NCBI GenBank assembly: GCA_947044405.1
Contig: CAMRHE010000068.1
Location: 2,324,501 to 2,388,500, forward strand
Origin: Leptodactylus fallax
Lineage: Eukaryota; Chordata; Amphibia; Anura; Leptodactylidae
DNA: 64,000 nt
Direction of reading: 5' to 3'
Part shown: positions 21,201 through 60,227 of the stretch, one piece after another
Layout of the letters: each line of letters opens with the position of its first letter
Position numbering within the stretch: the stretch's first letter is position 1
The notes under the pieces: generated by a model
Database searches by the model: none
The model's input: only the letters and a program-made list of their open reading frames with translations
Told to the model about the DNA's origin: nothing
Program-made: the position numbers and the translations under genes

Positions 21201-24200
21201 TGTCTTTCTCGGTTTCTGATCATTTTCCTGATCTCCACTGCTGTCATTCTTGGTTATTTGCTGCGGCTGAGAACCTGCTCTGATATTACACTGAGGGTTT
21301 GTTACAGTTGTATCCAGTCTGGACAGTCCTCAGAAATCTGAATTTTTAGCACTGCAGACAGATACACATTACCTGCACTGATACATTGTAACGAACACTC
21401 AGGACAGGAGATACTTGTGCTGCTGAGGATTATGCAGGATACATTGTGTGTGACTGATGGCGGCCGCTCCTCTTATTCGTCTCTGTTCACATCTGCATTG
21501 AGCATCTGTTTGCAGCCTGTGTTGCAGATTCCATCCGTGGCTTGTTGTGCTATTATTTCTGATACAATGGCAGACAACATTATAAGCTCATGTCCATCAT
21601 GATAGAACAGAACAACTCAGGTGTGAACAGAACCTTATAATGCTCTGTTATCTGACGCCAGTGTTCATTCGGTCTCATGGTTGCGCCTCGGTACCAGAAG
21701 TCCTGAGCCCCACGTGACCCCTCATTGGTCACCCTCAGTCACACACCTACATCACCAGTTCCTTACCAGCGACCACCGGGGCTGCCAGTATTTTGGCCCA
21801 GACTTGAAGTGCAGGGAACGATGATGTCATCTGAGTCCTGGGGTAATAATTTAGTGTTTTCCTCTGTTGCAGGGAAGGCGCGCTCTGAAGGGGGCTCTGC
21901 CCGCACCTCGCTCCTCATCCTGGTCTCCATATTCCTCTCCGCTGCCTTCATCATGTTCCTGGTCTACAAGAACTTCCCACAGCTGAGCGAGTAAGTGTTA
22001 ACCCCCGAAATAACCACCGCCGCGGAGGAGACTGCGCCCAATGTAGCGTCTGCTCATAGAAACGTCATGGCTGACTTACAGCCTGCAAGGTTAACTTTTC
22101 CTTCATTTACTTCTGTGCAGAGAAGAAAGACAGAACATAAAGATCCCGCGGGACATGGACGACGCCAAGGCGCTGGGGAAGGTGCTCTCCAAATACAAGG
22201 ACACCTTCTACGTGGAAGTCTTAGTGGCTTACTTCACCACCTACGTCTTGTATCCTTATAGGCACGCAAGCTCCGCCCATCAAGGAAGTCCCCAAGTCAT
22301 CCTGTGGCTGACAACCGCTAATAAGCCACCTTCATTACTGCGCTCATAGTGGTTGTCACCCATAGACTCACAATCACATGTACAAAGTTGCATCCACTTC
22401 CGAGTGTCAGTCTTTAGTGTAAGCCTAGCTTGTTATTCGTGACCCAGGAAGCTCGGAAACTATACGATCCTCCCAGATGGGGACATGCAGGGAATTGTAG
22501 GAAGACACAGAAAACTGACTATAGCTGATAAGGTGATGATGTCAAATAAACCTGTGACATCATCAGTAAGAGGGCTGGGATATTTGTGGTCTTAGGGAAT
22601 CTGTTATGCATCTGCCCTGATATCTAACCAGCCGCAGTCATGGCCCCGTTATGCTGCTTCGGGTGCTGTGATGCCCCTAGTGGTGCAGAGCGTCTCCATC
22701 ACCCGTCACCTCAGCGTCCTGTCACATGACTTCTATCCTTAACGGCGACTCTCGCAGCCTGCAGACGTTTGCTATCCCGGGCTCCATATTCCTGAGCATC
22801 CTCTCCGGATTCCTCTATCCCTTCCCCCTGGCCCTGTTTCTTGTATGTCTGGTGAGTATTTATATATGGGGGCATGGACGGGATCAGCGCTCTTATCATC
22901 TATGTATAGCATTAAAGGGGATGTCCGGCCCCAAGAGGACTTTTCATACTGATGATCGGTCATCTGTATTCGATCTATGGGGATCCGACACCCAGACCCC
23001 GCACAGATGGATTATTCCGGCAGCCTCCAGGTGCAGCTGCTAGTGCATGGGGAGCGCAGGCAGGCTCCTCGTATTCAAGTAATAGGACTGGCACTACAAT
23101 GCCCCGAAACGTCCGCTATACAGTGTACAGAGCTGCTGCATCGCTCCTATTACTTGACTAGGAGACCCTGCACATGCTCCCCGTCCACTGCTATTGGAGG
23201 CTCCTGAAGTAGGTGATGCAGGTGGGGTTGGGGTTTTAGACCCCACAGATCACTGATCATGAGTATTAAAAATCCATTTGGGGCCAGAAAACCCTTTTAA
23301 CATTTTGCAAATACTATTTTGAGCGAAATCATGTCTTAGACTCCAGTCACATCCAGAGCTGCGTCCAGAAGTCTTCTGCTTGTCTGCGTGCCTCCAGGTT
23401 GCAGTTGTCTAATGCTCACACTTGGCAGCATCAGCCATATCCGTAATGTGATATACAATGTCTATAAGTCGTCTTGGTTAAAGGTGCGCTTGCTTAACCC
23501 CTTCCCTCCCTGATTGCAGTGCTCGGGGCTGGGGGCCTCATTCTGCTACCTGTTGTCGTATCTGGTCGGACGGCCGGTGGTTTACAAGTATCTGACGGAG
23601 AAGGCGGTCAGGTGGTCGCAGCAGGTAAGTGTCACACACACAAATCCTGATAATCCAGCAAAAGCCTTGACAGATAATCAGTAACGACCCCTCAGCTGTG
23701 AGAAGGTTATGCAGGGATGTTCCCATTCACTGACAGCAAGCAGAGGTCTTGGCCATATCTCCTTTGCTGGCTTTAGAGGAATGCATTGAGGTTGTGTGCT
23801 AGTCATGGCAAAGAACCGGTCCTGCCCCCTAGTGTTGGACATCTCCCGACCCTCTCACCCCCTTGACCACACCCATTTTAAACCATCAGTGCCGGCTGCT
23901 CGCCTCCCTGTGCCGTACCGGCTGCTCGCCTCCCTGTGCCGTACCGGATGCTCGCCTCCCTGTGCCGTTCCGGCTGCTCGCCTCCCTGTGCCGTACCGGC
24001 TGCTCGCCTCCCTGTGCCGTACCGGCTGCTCGCCTCCCTGTGCCGTTCCGGCTGCTCGCCTCCCTGTGCCGTTCCGGCTGCTCGCCTCCCTGTGCCGTAC
24101 CGGCTGCTCGCCTCCCTGTGCCGTACCGGCTGCTCGCCTCCCTGTGCCGTTCCGGCTGCTCGCCTCCCTGTGCCGTGCCGGCTGCTCGCCTCCCTGTGCC

Positions 24201-26393
24201 GTGCCGGCTGCTCGCCTCCCTGTGCCGTGCCGGCTGCTCGCCTCCCTGTGCCGTTCCGGCTGCTCGCCTCCCTGTGCCGTGCTTGCCAGGCTAATCCCAG
24301 TAAAGAGATTACTGTGTAATGTGATCGTCTTAGTGACATAATCCGCCCCCCCCCGGCTGATCGCAGGCGCTGTAACGTGATCTCCTCACTTATGTCTTCA
24401 GGTGGATCGGCATCGGGATCATCTCATTAACTACATCATCTTCCTGCGGATAACGCCGTTCCTGCCAAACTGGTTCATCAACATCACGTCCCCGGTCATC
24501 AACGTCCCACTCAAGGTGTTCTTCCTGGGAACGTTTCTAGGTGAGCGCTGATATGTAGCTAGAGCGCCCTCCAGTGGAGAGAAGTAGGCTGACCGGGGAG
24601 GAAGTCAGTATGACAACCCCTGATCCCCAGAGTACAGGAAACTGCAGCAGATTTATTATGGCTTGGACGCCAGAATACAGTCATACAAGACAAAAAAAAG
24701 TTGGCAATTTCTACACAAATCTGCATTGTGCGCAAATATAAAAAAAAAAATTGAGACTTTTACTTCACCACTCGAAAGTTTACAGTCTATGATCAGTACA
24801 GGATAAGTAATGTAATGTATATACACAGTGACTGCACCAGCAGAATAGTGAGTGCAGCTCTGGAGTATAATACAGGATGTAACTCAGGATCAGTACAGGA
24901 TAAGTAATGTAATGTATGTACACAGTGACTGTACCAGCAGAATAGTGAGTGCAGCTCTGGGGTATAATACAGGATGTAACTCAGGATCAGTACAGGATAA
25001 GTAATGTAATGTATGTACACAGTGACTGTACCAGCAGAATAGTGAGCGCAGCTCTGGAGTATAATACAGGATGTAACTCAGGATCAGTACAGGATAAGTA
25101 ATGTAATGTATGTACACAGTGACTGTACCAGCAGAATAGTGAGCGCAGCTCTGGAGTATAATACAGGGTGTAACTCAGGATCAGTACAGGATAAGTAATG
25201 TAATGTATGTACACAGTGACTGCACCAGCAGAATAGTGAGCGCAGCTCTGGAGTATAATACAGGATGTAACTCAGGATCAGTACAGGATAAGTAATGTAA
25301 TGTATGTACACAGTGACTGCACCAGCAGAATAGTGAGCGCAGCTCTGGAGTATAATACAGGATGTAACTCAGGATCAGTACAGGATAAGTAATGTAATGT
25401 ATGTACACAGTGACTGTACCAGCAGAATAGTGAGCGCAGCTCTGGAGTATAATACAGAATGTAACTCAGGATCAGTACAGGATAAGTAATGTATGTACAC
25501 AGTGACTATACCAGCAGAATAGTGAGCGCAGCTCTGAAGTATAATACAGGGTGTAACTCAGGATCAGTACAGGATAAGTAATGTAATGTATGTACACAGT
25601 GACTGCACCAGCAGAATAGTGAGTGCAGCTCTGGAGTATAATACAGGATGTAACTCAGGATCAGTACAGGATAAGTAATGTAATGTATGTACACAGTGAC
25701 TGCACCAGCAGAATAGTGAGCGCAGCTCTGGAGTATAATACAGGATGTAACTCAGGATCAGTACAGGATAAGTAATGTAATGTATGTACACAGTGACTGT
25801 ACCCGCAGAATAGTGAGCGCAGCTCTGGAGTATAATACAGGATGTAACTCAGGATCAGTACAGGATAAGTAATGTAATGTATGTACACAGTGACTGCACC
25901 AGCAGAATAGTGAGCGCAGCTCTGGAGTATAATACAGGATGTAACTCAGGACCAGTACAGGATAAGTAATGTAATGTATGTACACAGTGACTGCACCAGC
26001 AGAATAGTGAGCGCAGCTCTGGAGTATAATACAGGATGTAACTCAGGACCAGTACAGGATAAGTAATGTAATGTATGTACACAGTGACTGCACCAGCAGA
26101 ATAGTGAGTGCAGCTCTGGAGTATAATACAGGATGTAACTCAGGATCAGTACAGGGTATGTGATTTTATATGTCGCCCTTCCCTGCCATCCTGTAATCTT
26201 AAGCTCCGCCTCTTTATTTCCAGGTGTGGCTCCTCCATCATTCGTTGCGATTAAAGCCGGCACAACGCTCTACCAGCTCACCACGGCGGGGGAGGCGGTG
26301 TCCTGGAACTCTGTCTTTGTCCTCATGGTCCTCGCCGTCCTCTCCATCTTACCTGCCATTTTCCAAAACAAACTGAAGAAGAAATTTGAGTGA
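18201..26393 (+). CDS. TMEM41B: TMEM41B, ER-membrane VTT-domain protein, complete
   Basis: TMEM41B is a multi-pass endoplasmic-reticulum protein of the VTT/DedA family. It acts as a phospholipid scramblase and supports autophagosome formation and lipid mobilisation together with VMP1. Seven exons join in frame: 18201-18288, 21873-21990, 22121-22249, 22758-22851, 23520-23624, 24402-24540 and 26224-26393. They make 280 aa, against 291 in human; the difference is in the variable N-terminus. A hydrophilic cytosolic start is followed by a first membrane helix at residues 42-61 and the VTT core at about 112-235, with the family signatures SIFLSILSGFLYPFP and RITPFLPNW (194-202). The C-terminus is basic (NKLKKKFE). 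All introns are GT-AG. Two in-frame ATGs (18201 and 18234) could start translation. Introns 1, 5 and 6 hold minisatellites. Confidence 0.97.
18812..19001. mobile_element. MITE, TMEM41B intron 1
   Basis: The left end TTAAAGGACTTGGTGACTTC and the right end CCTGGACAACCCCTTTAA are imperfectly inverted, and the interior has a G-run near 18867. The rest of intron 1 outside this and the 26-bp array (18289-18811, 19002-19534, 21170-21872) contains dispersed fragments such as GAGGGTTTGTTACAGTTG at 21293-21310, and no gene. Confidence 0.55.
19535..21165. repeat. 26-bp minisatellite, TMEM41B intron 1, about 60 units
   Basis: The unit is GGTGACCGGCGC(T/C)G followed by TATAGTATAGCA, with variants GGTGCCA and an extra TATAG. 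Every unit contains CAGGTGACC, which reads both as a CAGGTG E-box and as a donor-like CAG/GTGA on the sense strand. Two interruptions, ACAGTATAACACCTGACCAG followed by ATATGTGGTGACC, at about 20945 and 21117 are 172 bp apart and mark a higher-order duplication. Open frames up to 590 codons across the array are periodicity artefacts. Confidence 0.97.
21873..21990 (+). CDS. TMEM41B: TMEM41B exon 2 (residues 30-69)
   Basis: Encodes the first membrane helix, SLLILVSIFLSAAFIMFLVY, then KNFPQLSE. Acceptor TTGCAG, donor GTAAGT, phase 2 out. Confidence 0.97.
22121..22249 (+). CDS. TMEM41B: TMEM41B exon 3 (residues 69-112)
   Basis: Reads EERQNIKIPRDMDDAKALGK through VAYFTTYV. Acceptor GTGCAG, donor GTATCC (weak), phase 2 out. 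The TTC codon completed by exon 4 confirms the junction. Confidence 0.95.
22250..22757. other. TMEM41B intron 3
   Basis: Mostly unique. A short palindrome at 22300-22365 (GTGGCTGACAACCGC against GTGGTTGTCACCC) matches the one at 10262-10330 in IPO7 intron 1. GAGTGTCAGTCTTTAGTG near 22403 is a dispersed repeat edge. Confidence 0.5.
22758..22851 (+). CDS. TMEM41B: TMEM41B exon 4 (residues 112-143)
   Basis: Reads LQTFAIPGSIFLSILSGFLY through LFLVCL, the start of the VTT domain. Acceptor CTCGCAG, donor GTGAGT. Confidence 0.97.
22912..23300. mobile_element. MITE, TMEM41B intron 4
   Basis: The left end TTAAAGGGGATGTCCGGCCC and the right end GGGGCCAGAAAACCCTTTTAA are imperfectly inverted. No coding capacity. 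It is followed at about 23340 by GACTCCAGTCACATCCAGAG, an end of the 40.2-kb element family. Confidence 0.7.
23520..23624 (+). CDS. TMEM41B: TMEM41B exon 5 (residues 144-178)
   Basis: Reads CSGLGASFCYLLSYLVGRPV and ends VRWSQQ. Acceptor TTGCAG, donor GTAAGT. Confidence 0.97.
23888..24290. repeat. 26-bp minisatellite, TMEM41B intron 5, about 15 units
   Basis: The unit is GGCTGCTCGCCTCCCTGTGC followed by CGT(A/T/G)CC. The single variable base (TACC, TTCC or TGCC) is mixed along the array. GC-rich and CpG-bearing. Three frames are open on each strand because 26-bp periods cycle through the frames without stops. Confidence 0.96.
24402..24540 (+). CDS. TMEM41B: TMEM41B exon 6 (residues 179-225)
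   Basis: Carries the VTT signature RITPFLPNWFINITSP and the next hydrophobic stretch. Acceptor CTTCAG, donor GTGAGC, phase 1 out. Confidence 0.97.
24790..26157. repeat. 97-bp tandem array 2, TMEM41B intron 6, about 14 units
   Basis: Same unit, orientation and variant positions as the IPO7 intron 4 array. One unit near 25484 lacks GTAAT. The last unit ends within about 70 bp of the exon 7 acceptor at 26223. Between the exon 6 donor and the array (24541-24789) there is a short A-run and nothing else. Confidence 0.96.
26224..26393 (+). CDS. TMEM41B: TMEM41B exon 7 (residues 225-280, stop)
   Basis: Reads VAPPSFVAIKAGTTLYQLTT, a last membrane helix and the basic tail, with TGA at 26391-26393. 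Acceptor TTCCAG. Confidence 0.97.
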
Positions 26394-26689
26394 TTTCCTG
26401 GCGGATCCTGCGGCCGCCATCTCAGGACGGTCCTGGCAGAGACTGGAGAGGAAAACTTATTTAATTTCATGGATTTAAAGACTTCTGGACCTTTCTAGTA
26501 AATGGAGTTATTTTATTTAGAACGGTTTTTCCTCTCTCTAGCGCCCCCACGTCTGAGGCTGGCAGTGAGGACTCTGCGGTGACATAGGGGGAGGGGAGGA
26601 TGGAACGTCCGCCACCTTCTGATTTTTAAACAGTTAAAGTGTTAATATTGGATTATTTAACCAGCTGCGGCCGAACCAGGACTCGCCCC

Positions 26690-26695
26690 AATAAA
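26690..26695 (+). promoter_or_regulatory. TMEM41B: Poly(A) signal AATAAA of TMEM41B
   Basis: A canonical hexamer 297 bp after the stop codon. It implies a 3' UTR of about 320 nt, although longer isoforms cannot be excluded. Confidence 0.7.
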
Positions 26696-26719
26696 CTGAA
26701 GGCTGCTACACGGGCGGAG

Positions 26720-27985
26720 GGGTCCGGAGGGGTGCGCTGCTACTACCAGTGCCCGGCACCCCCAGATCTTGGCTGCCCATTGTAACGTTCCCTCCCCCCG
26801 CGTGGGTACTGGCAGCCATCTTTTCCTGCAGCTTAGGTGGCGACTAGGTGGGAATCCTGGAAACGGTCTGGGCCGTGTATATTGCCCTGTCCACTAGAGG
26901 GCGGCATCACAACCCAGCAACAAGTCTGTGACCCATCCCAGCATATTGATACTTGGCGGACACAGCGGCGCCCTCTAGTGTGATTTATTAGTGCTAATGG
27001 ATGGTGCCAGGTTGCTTTTCAGGTCTCCCCGTTTTTGGTACTGCCTTATCATAGATGTACAGTCATTGCCAGATTTGTACCTCCTGCGCCCTGTGAATGT
27101 GAGGCTGGGGGCCCCGTCTCCGGCCGCCATGTTTTTTATTGGATTCATCAGTGTTCTTGCGGAGTCTCCTCTATTCATTCACCGTCTTGTTTTACTCGTT
27201 TCTTTGTGTACGTGATTGATAAATCCCATAAAACGTCTTCACTGACGGCTCCGTCTCCATTAAAGGGGTCATCTACTAGTAAATATCATATTTATTCTAT
27301 AAATCATGGAAAATGGATGTCTCTTGTTATTTACCTGCAACGGTGGTCGAATTCTACTGCTTCTTTACACAGTGTGGCGCCATCTGGTGTTCACAGTGTA
27401 ATGCAATGTGCACGTTCACCTACTGGGCTGAGTGCCGGTGGACGCACATGCTCAGTCACTCTCCCCACAGTCCGGTCTCTGCATAGTGATCCTCTGTTCT
27501 TTGTAGGGCAGACAATAGGAATAGGTTTCTGCCCTGCGGGTTAGGAGAGGAGCAGAGACTGTGCAGTACATGGCGGTATAGCTGATAAAACAACTGATAA
27601 GGGCTGATAAGAGGGGAAGTGAGGACTACAAGGCTCAGGATGCCATAGTACATGTATTATCAGGAAAACTAACTTGGGCCTAGCTTTATAGCTGCCAGAG
27701 GGTGAAGGAGCCTGACTGGGAACTTACTGGGGTCTATATATACACTAAATATACTGCCGTCATATGGGGGGGGGGGTAAACTGGGGACTATGGGGTTCAT
27801 TTATTAAGACCAACGGTTTCCACACCAGCCTAGATAAATCTCTGCCCCACCAGATCTTGCACCTAATTTATGACTAAGTGCACCCTGCAGCGTACGTTCA
27901 CCTAAACAGAAATCTACGCTGGCTCCTTGCTGGCATAAATTTCTTCATGTATTTAATGCAGAAAACGGATGTAAAGAAGATTGGG
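26720..27985. other. Intergenic DNA after TMEM41B
   Basis: No gene recognised. TTAAAGGGGTCATCTACTAG at about 27261 is a MITE end of the common family; its partner is unclear. A (TA)n run lies at 27989-28010. Confidence 0.5.
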
Positions 27986-28004
27986 GACTATATATATATA
28001 TATA

Positions 28005-28312
28005 TATATACACAGCTGCCAGAGGAATGAGGAGACCGATTGGGGCCTGTATATACAGCTGCCAGAGGATAGAGGAGACCGACTGGGGTCTGTATATACA
28101 GCTGCCAGAGGGAAGAGGAGACCGGCTGGGGCCTGCATATACAGCTGCCAGAGGGAAGAGGAGACCGACTGGGGGCCTGTATAAACAGCTGCCAGAGGGA
28201 AGAGGAGACCGGCTGGGGCCTGTATATACAGCTGCCAGAGGGAAGAGGAGACCGACTGGGGACCTGTATAAACAGCTGCCAGAGGGAAGAGGAGACTGAC
28301 TGGGGCCTTAAT
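28005..28312. repeat. 43-bp tandem array, about 7 units
   Basis: The unit runs TATACAGCTGCCAGAGGGAA, GAGGAGACCGACTGGGG, CCTGTA. CAGCTG is an E-box. It lies between TMEM41B and DENND5A and directly abuts the MITE at 28315. Confidence 0.93.
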
Positions 28313-28314
28313 TT

Positions 28315-28525
28315 TAAGCTAGGTTCAAACTACCGTATGGGTTTCTGTTCTTCAGGTCCGCTTGGGGATACGAAAAACGGAAACCCTATCCACTTAAAAA
28401 GCGGTTACCCACGGACCTCATAGACTATAATGGGATCCGCCTGTTGCTTGCAGGACATTTCTCTCTGCATATTTTAAGTGGAATGGGGGATGGAGTCCCC
28501 AAACGCTAGTGTGACCGTAGCCTTA
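28315..28525. mobile_element. MITE related to the 16499 element
   Basis: The left end TAAGCTAGGTTCAAACTACC and the right end CGCTAGTGTGACCGTAGCCTTA are imperfectly inverted, and the interior carries the inverted pair GGTTTCTGTTC / GAAAAACGGAAACC. Confidence 0.55.
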
Positions 28526-29364
28526 TGCTGTCAGAGCAAAAATGTATTAGATACTATATTGAGGTCTGCCTGAGGGAGAAGGAGACTAATTTGTGGTGAT
28601 GTGGAGCTTGAAGGGGGGAGGGGTGTGAAGGATATAAAGGGTATGTGCAAGGGGTTTAGGGAGTTGTAGGCAGAAAACAGAGACCTGGGCCATGCAGCAC
28701 TACTGGCCTCTCATCACCCCAACCTGCAGCCACTGTAACCTACATTAAGCCACTGTTCACATGATACTTCAGGCCTGGCTCTGCAGCTTCAGTATTTGGT
28801 TAGACCTTTTGATCTGACTTTGATTTCACATTTTGTTGAAGCCCAAGATTTCTTCTTGATATCAGAAGAGGAAATAAGAAAACGTGATAAGAATCTGAGC
28901 GAGTCAGCAGCAGAAAGTGCAAGAAGCTTCAGCCGACTGATCCGTATCTGGTTTCCGTTTTATTGATATTAAATAAAGGACGTCATAAATGTAAAATTGC
29001 CTTAAAGGGGCGGTGTCTGCAGTAAATAAAGCTTCACTGTATATTGATGCCTGGCCGATCGTTGTCAGGATCTTGGACAATAGGAACATTTTTAGGAATG
29101 TAATTACGTGTCGTATACGAGCAGCGCGGAGGCGTCATGTAATGAACGAGACCCTTCCTCCAACTACAACACTAATCCTCCAGCTGTGCATACAGGACTA
29201 CAACTCCTGCCCGACCATCACATTCTCACATATGTGCGAGGTGCCAAGTGATTGTATAAGTCCTCACACCCCGGCCCCAGACGTCTCCTAATCTGCAAGA
29301 CCTGAAGAACGAGACAAGTCACATAACGGGACGTCTGGAGGTTCTAGTATCACATTGTAGGGAG
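28526..29364. other. Intergenic DNA, nothing recognised
   Basis: Low-information intergenic sequence. AAGATTTCTTCTTGATATCA near 28844 and ACTACAACTCCTGCCC near 29200 are the only phrases noted. No open frame shows homology. Confidence 0.5.
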
Positions 29365-31522
29365 GGGGCTCATACACAGATGGGGCGATCTGAGGGGGGG
29401 ATCAAACACAGATGGGGTATCCTGGGGTGGGGGTCTAGTATACAGATGGGGTATTCCGGGGGCGGGGGGTCTCGTATACAGATGGGGTATCCTGGGGTGG
29501 GGGTCTTGTATAGAGATGGGGTATTCCGGGGGCGGGGGGTCTCGTATACAGATGGGGTATTCCGGGGGCGGGGGGTCTCGTATACAGATGGGGTATTCCG
29601 GGGCGGGGGGTCTCGTATACAGATGGGGTATTCCGGGGGCGGGGGGTCTCGTATACAGATGGGGTATTCCGGGGGCGGGGGTCTCGTATACAGATGGGGT
29701 ATTCCGGGGCGGGGGGTCTCGTATACAGATGGATTATTCCGGGGGTGGGGGTCTAGTATACAGATGGGGTATTCCGGGGTGGGGGTCTCGTATACAGATG
29801 GGGTATTCCGGGCTGGGGGTCTCGTATACAGATGGGGTATTCCGGGGGTGGGGGTCTCGTATACAGATGGGGTATTCCGGGGTGGGGGTCTCGTATATAG
29901 ATGGATTATTCCGGGGGTGGGGGTCTGGTATACAGATGGGGTATTCCGGGCTGGGAGTCTCGTATACAGATGGGGTATTCCGGGGCGGGGGGTCTCGTAT
30001 ACAGATTGGGTATTCCGAGGCGGGGGTCTCGTATACAGATGGGATATTCCGGGGCGGGGGTCTCGTATACAGATGGGGTATTCCGGGGCGGGGGTCTCGT
30101 ATACAGATGGATTATTCCGGGGTGGGGGGTCTCGTATATAGATGGATTATTCCGGGGTGGGGGTCTCGTATACAGATGGGGTATTCCGGGCTGGGGGTCT
30201 CGTATACAGATGGGGTATTCCAGGGTTGGGGTCTCGTATATAGATGGATTATTCCGGGCTGGGGGTCTCCTATACAGATGGGGTATTCCGGGGGTGGGGG
30301 TCTCGTATACAGATGGGGTATTCCGGGCTGGGGGTCTCGTATATAGATGGATTATTCCGGGGTGGGGGTCTCGTATACAGATGGGGTATTCCGGGGTTGG
30401 GGTCTCGTATATAGATGGATTATTCCGGGGTGGGGGTCTCGTATACAGATGGGGTATTCCGGGCTGGGGGTCTCGTATACAGATGGGGTATTCCGGGGGT
30501 GGGGGTCTCGTATACAGATGGGGTATTCCGGGCTGGGGGTCTCGTATACAGATGGGGTATTCCGGGCTGGGGGTCTCGTATACAGATGGGGTATTCCGGG
30601 GCGGGGGTCTCGTATACAGATGGGGTATTCCGGGCTGGGGGTCTCGTATACAGATGGATTATTCCGGGGGTGGGGGTCTCGTATACAGATGGGGTATTGG
30701 TATTCCGGGGGCGGGGGGTCTCGTATACAGATGCGGTATTCCGGGGGCGGGGGGTCTCGTATACAGATGGGGTATTCCGGGGCGGGGGGTCTCGTATACA
30801 GATGGGGTATTCCGGACTGGGGGTCTCGTATACAGATGGGGTATTCCGGGGGCGGGGGGTCTCGTATACAGATGGAGTATTCCGGGCTGGGGGTCTCGTA
30901 TACAGATGGATTATTCCGGGGGTGGGGGTCTCGTATACAGATGGGGTATTCCGGGGGCGGGGGGTCTCGTTTAAAGATGGGGTATTCCGGGGCGGGGGGT
31001 CTCGTATACAGATGGGGTATTCCGGGGCGGGGGGTCTCGTATACAGATGGGGTATTCCGGGGCGGGGGGTCTCGTATACAGATGGGGTATTCCGGGCTGG
31101 GGTCTCGTATACAGATGGATTATTCCGGGGCGGGGGGTCTCGTATACAGATGGGGTATTCCGGGGCGGGGGTCTCGTATACAGATGGGGTATTCCGGGGG
31201 CGGGGGTCTCGTATACAGATGGGGTATTCCGGGGCGGGGGGTCTCGTATACAGATGGGGTATTCCGGGACGGGGGGTCTCGTATACAGATGGGGTATTCC
31301 GGGGCGGGGGTCTCGTATACAGATGGGGTATTCCGGGGCGGGGGTCTCGTATACAGATGGGGTATTCCGGGGCGGGGGTCTCGTATACAGATGGGGTATT
31401 CCGGGGCGGGGGTCTCGTATACAGATGGGGTATTCCGGGGCGGGGGTCTCGTATACAGATGGGGTATTCCGGGGCGGGGGTCTCGTATACAGATGGGGTA
31501 TTCCGGGGTGGGGGGTCTTCTT
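29365..31522. repeat. 34-bp G-rich minisatellite upstream of DENND5A, about 63 units
   Basis: The unit runs GTCTCGTATACAGATGGGG, TATTCCGGGGCGGGG. Variants are GGCTGGGG and GGTGGGGG in place of the GC box, and GATGGATTATTCC. Many units contain GGGGCGGGG, an SP1/KLF GC box, and three or four G-runs able to form quadruplexes. The promoter-proximal units (about 31285-31510) are nearly identical, so that end expanded most recently. It ends about 190 bp before the DENND5A start codon. Confidence 0.97.
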
Positions 31523-31529
31523 CCCTCGC

Positions 31530-31710
31530 GCTGGGGCAATCTCGGTCACTGTCTGACTAGTAAATACAATGACATCACCCTGGTAGCATACTGCGCCTGC
31601 GCTCCTAGGCTCCACCCCCTGCGCCGCAGGCCCCGCCCCGCACTCGGTGCACAGCTGTCCGGACATCCCGTGATGCAGTGCGGGGAGCCGGGGCGCCGCT
31701 GACCGGAGAC
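31530..31710 (+). promoter_or_regulatory. DENND5A promoter / 5' UTR
   Basis: CpG-rich stretch with an NRF1-like TGCGCCTGCGC (about 31592-31602), a GC box CCCCGCCCCG (31631-31640) and no TATA box. The start site is not determinable. The G-rich minisatellite lies immediately upstream. Confidence 0.6.
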
Positions 31711-59166
<27,456 letters not shown>

Positions 59167-59914
59167 CCTTTACCCCCTAGCAACATAGCCAAACCCAAGA
59201 GATCTATCACTACTGTGCACGGAGCGGCGCCCCCTGAACTCCGCCATCGGCCGCAGCGCGCCGTGTCATATATTACAGAGTATCTCTATTTATGTAAATG
59301 CTATATGACTGGTTACATCCTTTCATATGAGAGAGGTGACATTGAATACCGCACAGCTTATTGTCAAGCTGTCCGATTTACTCGCCATGGAGCCGCTTTC
59401 CGAGCCATTCAGAGGTCGCAGGATGACGTGGAGAGTCGTTGTTGTCGTTTCTCCGTCTGTTACATTATACGGATATTTGCTTTATCGCCACCACACCCTT
59501 TATTTGCTGTTACAGGAAAGAAAAAAAAAAAAATTCTATATTTTTAACCTTCTTGTGCTCGGCCGCAGTGTTACGGAGTCGTGTGGGGTTTCCTCGTCAG
59601 TATTAATTGTGATTAGCGGGACGGTGAGAGAGTCTTTCTATATTGCGACATAAATGCACAGAGCGTGTTTTTTATTATTCATATGCATTATTTTATTTAT
59701 TTAACTCTTCATGTTCTCCTAACTACAGACTGTAGTGCTTAAAGACTGCCCCTTTCCCCCCCGGCACAGAGGGCATATGAAGACAGAGGGCATTCTCTTT
59801 TGGATCGCCCACTTGCCGGTGTCCGCCCAGATCACCGCAGAGATTTACGTTATTATGTACTTTGTCTGAGATGAGTTATTTATGCTGCTTCATGTTTCTC
59901 CAACATGCAATAAA
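59167..59914 (+). promoter_or_regulatory. DENND5A: DENND5A 3' UTR with poly(A) signal
   Basis: From the stop codon to the AATAAA at 59909-59914, which follows CAACATGC. The UTR is AT-rich with an A-run at about 59520-59533. A UTR of about 765 nt is implied. Confidence 0.7.
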
Positions 59915-60227
59915 CAGGCGGCAGTCCGGCCGCTCATCGTCTCTCGCCCTCTCCTCGCCGCCGGCCATCCGTCCGGTTCGGGTGCAGGAGGCATTTTGCA
60001 CAGATCAGGTTAGAAAAAAAAATAAATACATTTACACAATTGTCGTTTCTGCCTCCGTTTGTTTGTTTTTTTTTTGTGGTGAGGGTCAGGGGGCAGAGTT
60101 TAAGGCCTGCCCACCCCCCTTAAATTCCCAGCTCAGCTTCTGTTCTCCTTGGTTGGTCCAGGTATAACTTGCAGCTGCATCGCTGACAATGGACCCTCTG
60201 AGCCTTTGCAGCTAGTAAGTGGAGCAG

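Noticed and set aside
19456..21247. Open frames of 290-590 codons on the minus strand
   Set aside because: They follow the 26-bp tandem repeat in TMEM41B intron 1. A 26-bp unit cycles all frames and has no stops on that strand; there is no domain or splice context.
29380..31702. Several 250-450 codon Gly/Tyr/Arg-rich open frames resembling silk or glycine-rich proteins
   Set aside because: All three plus frames and some minus frames are open through the same 34-bp repeat. No signal for a gene is present, and the real DENND5A start lies just after.
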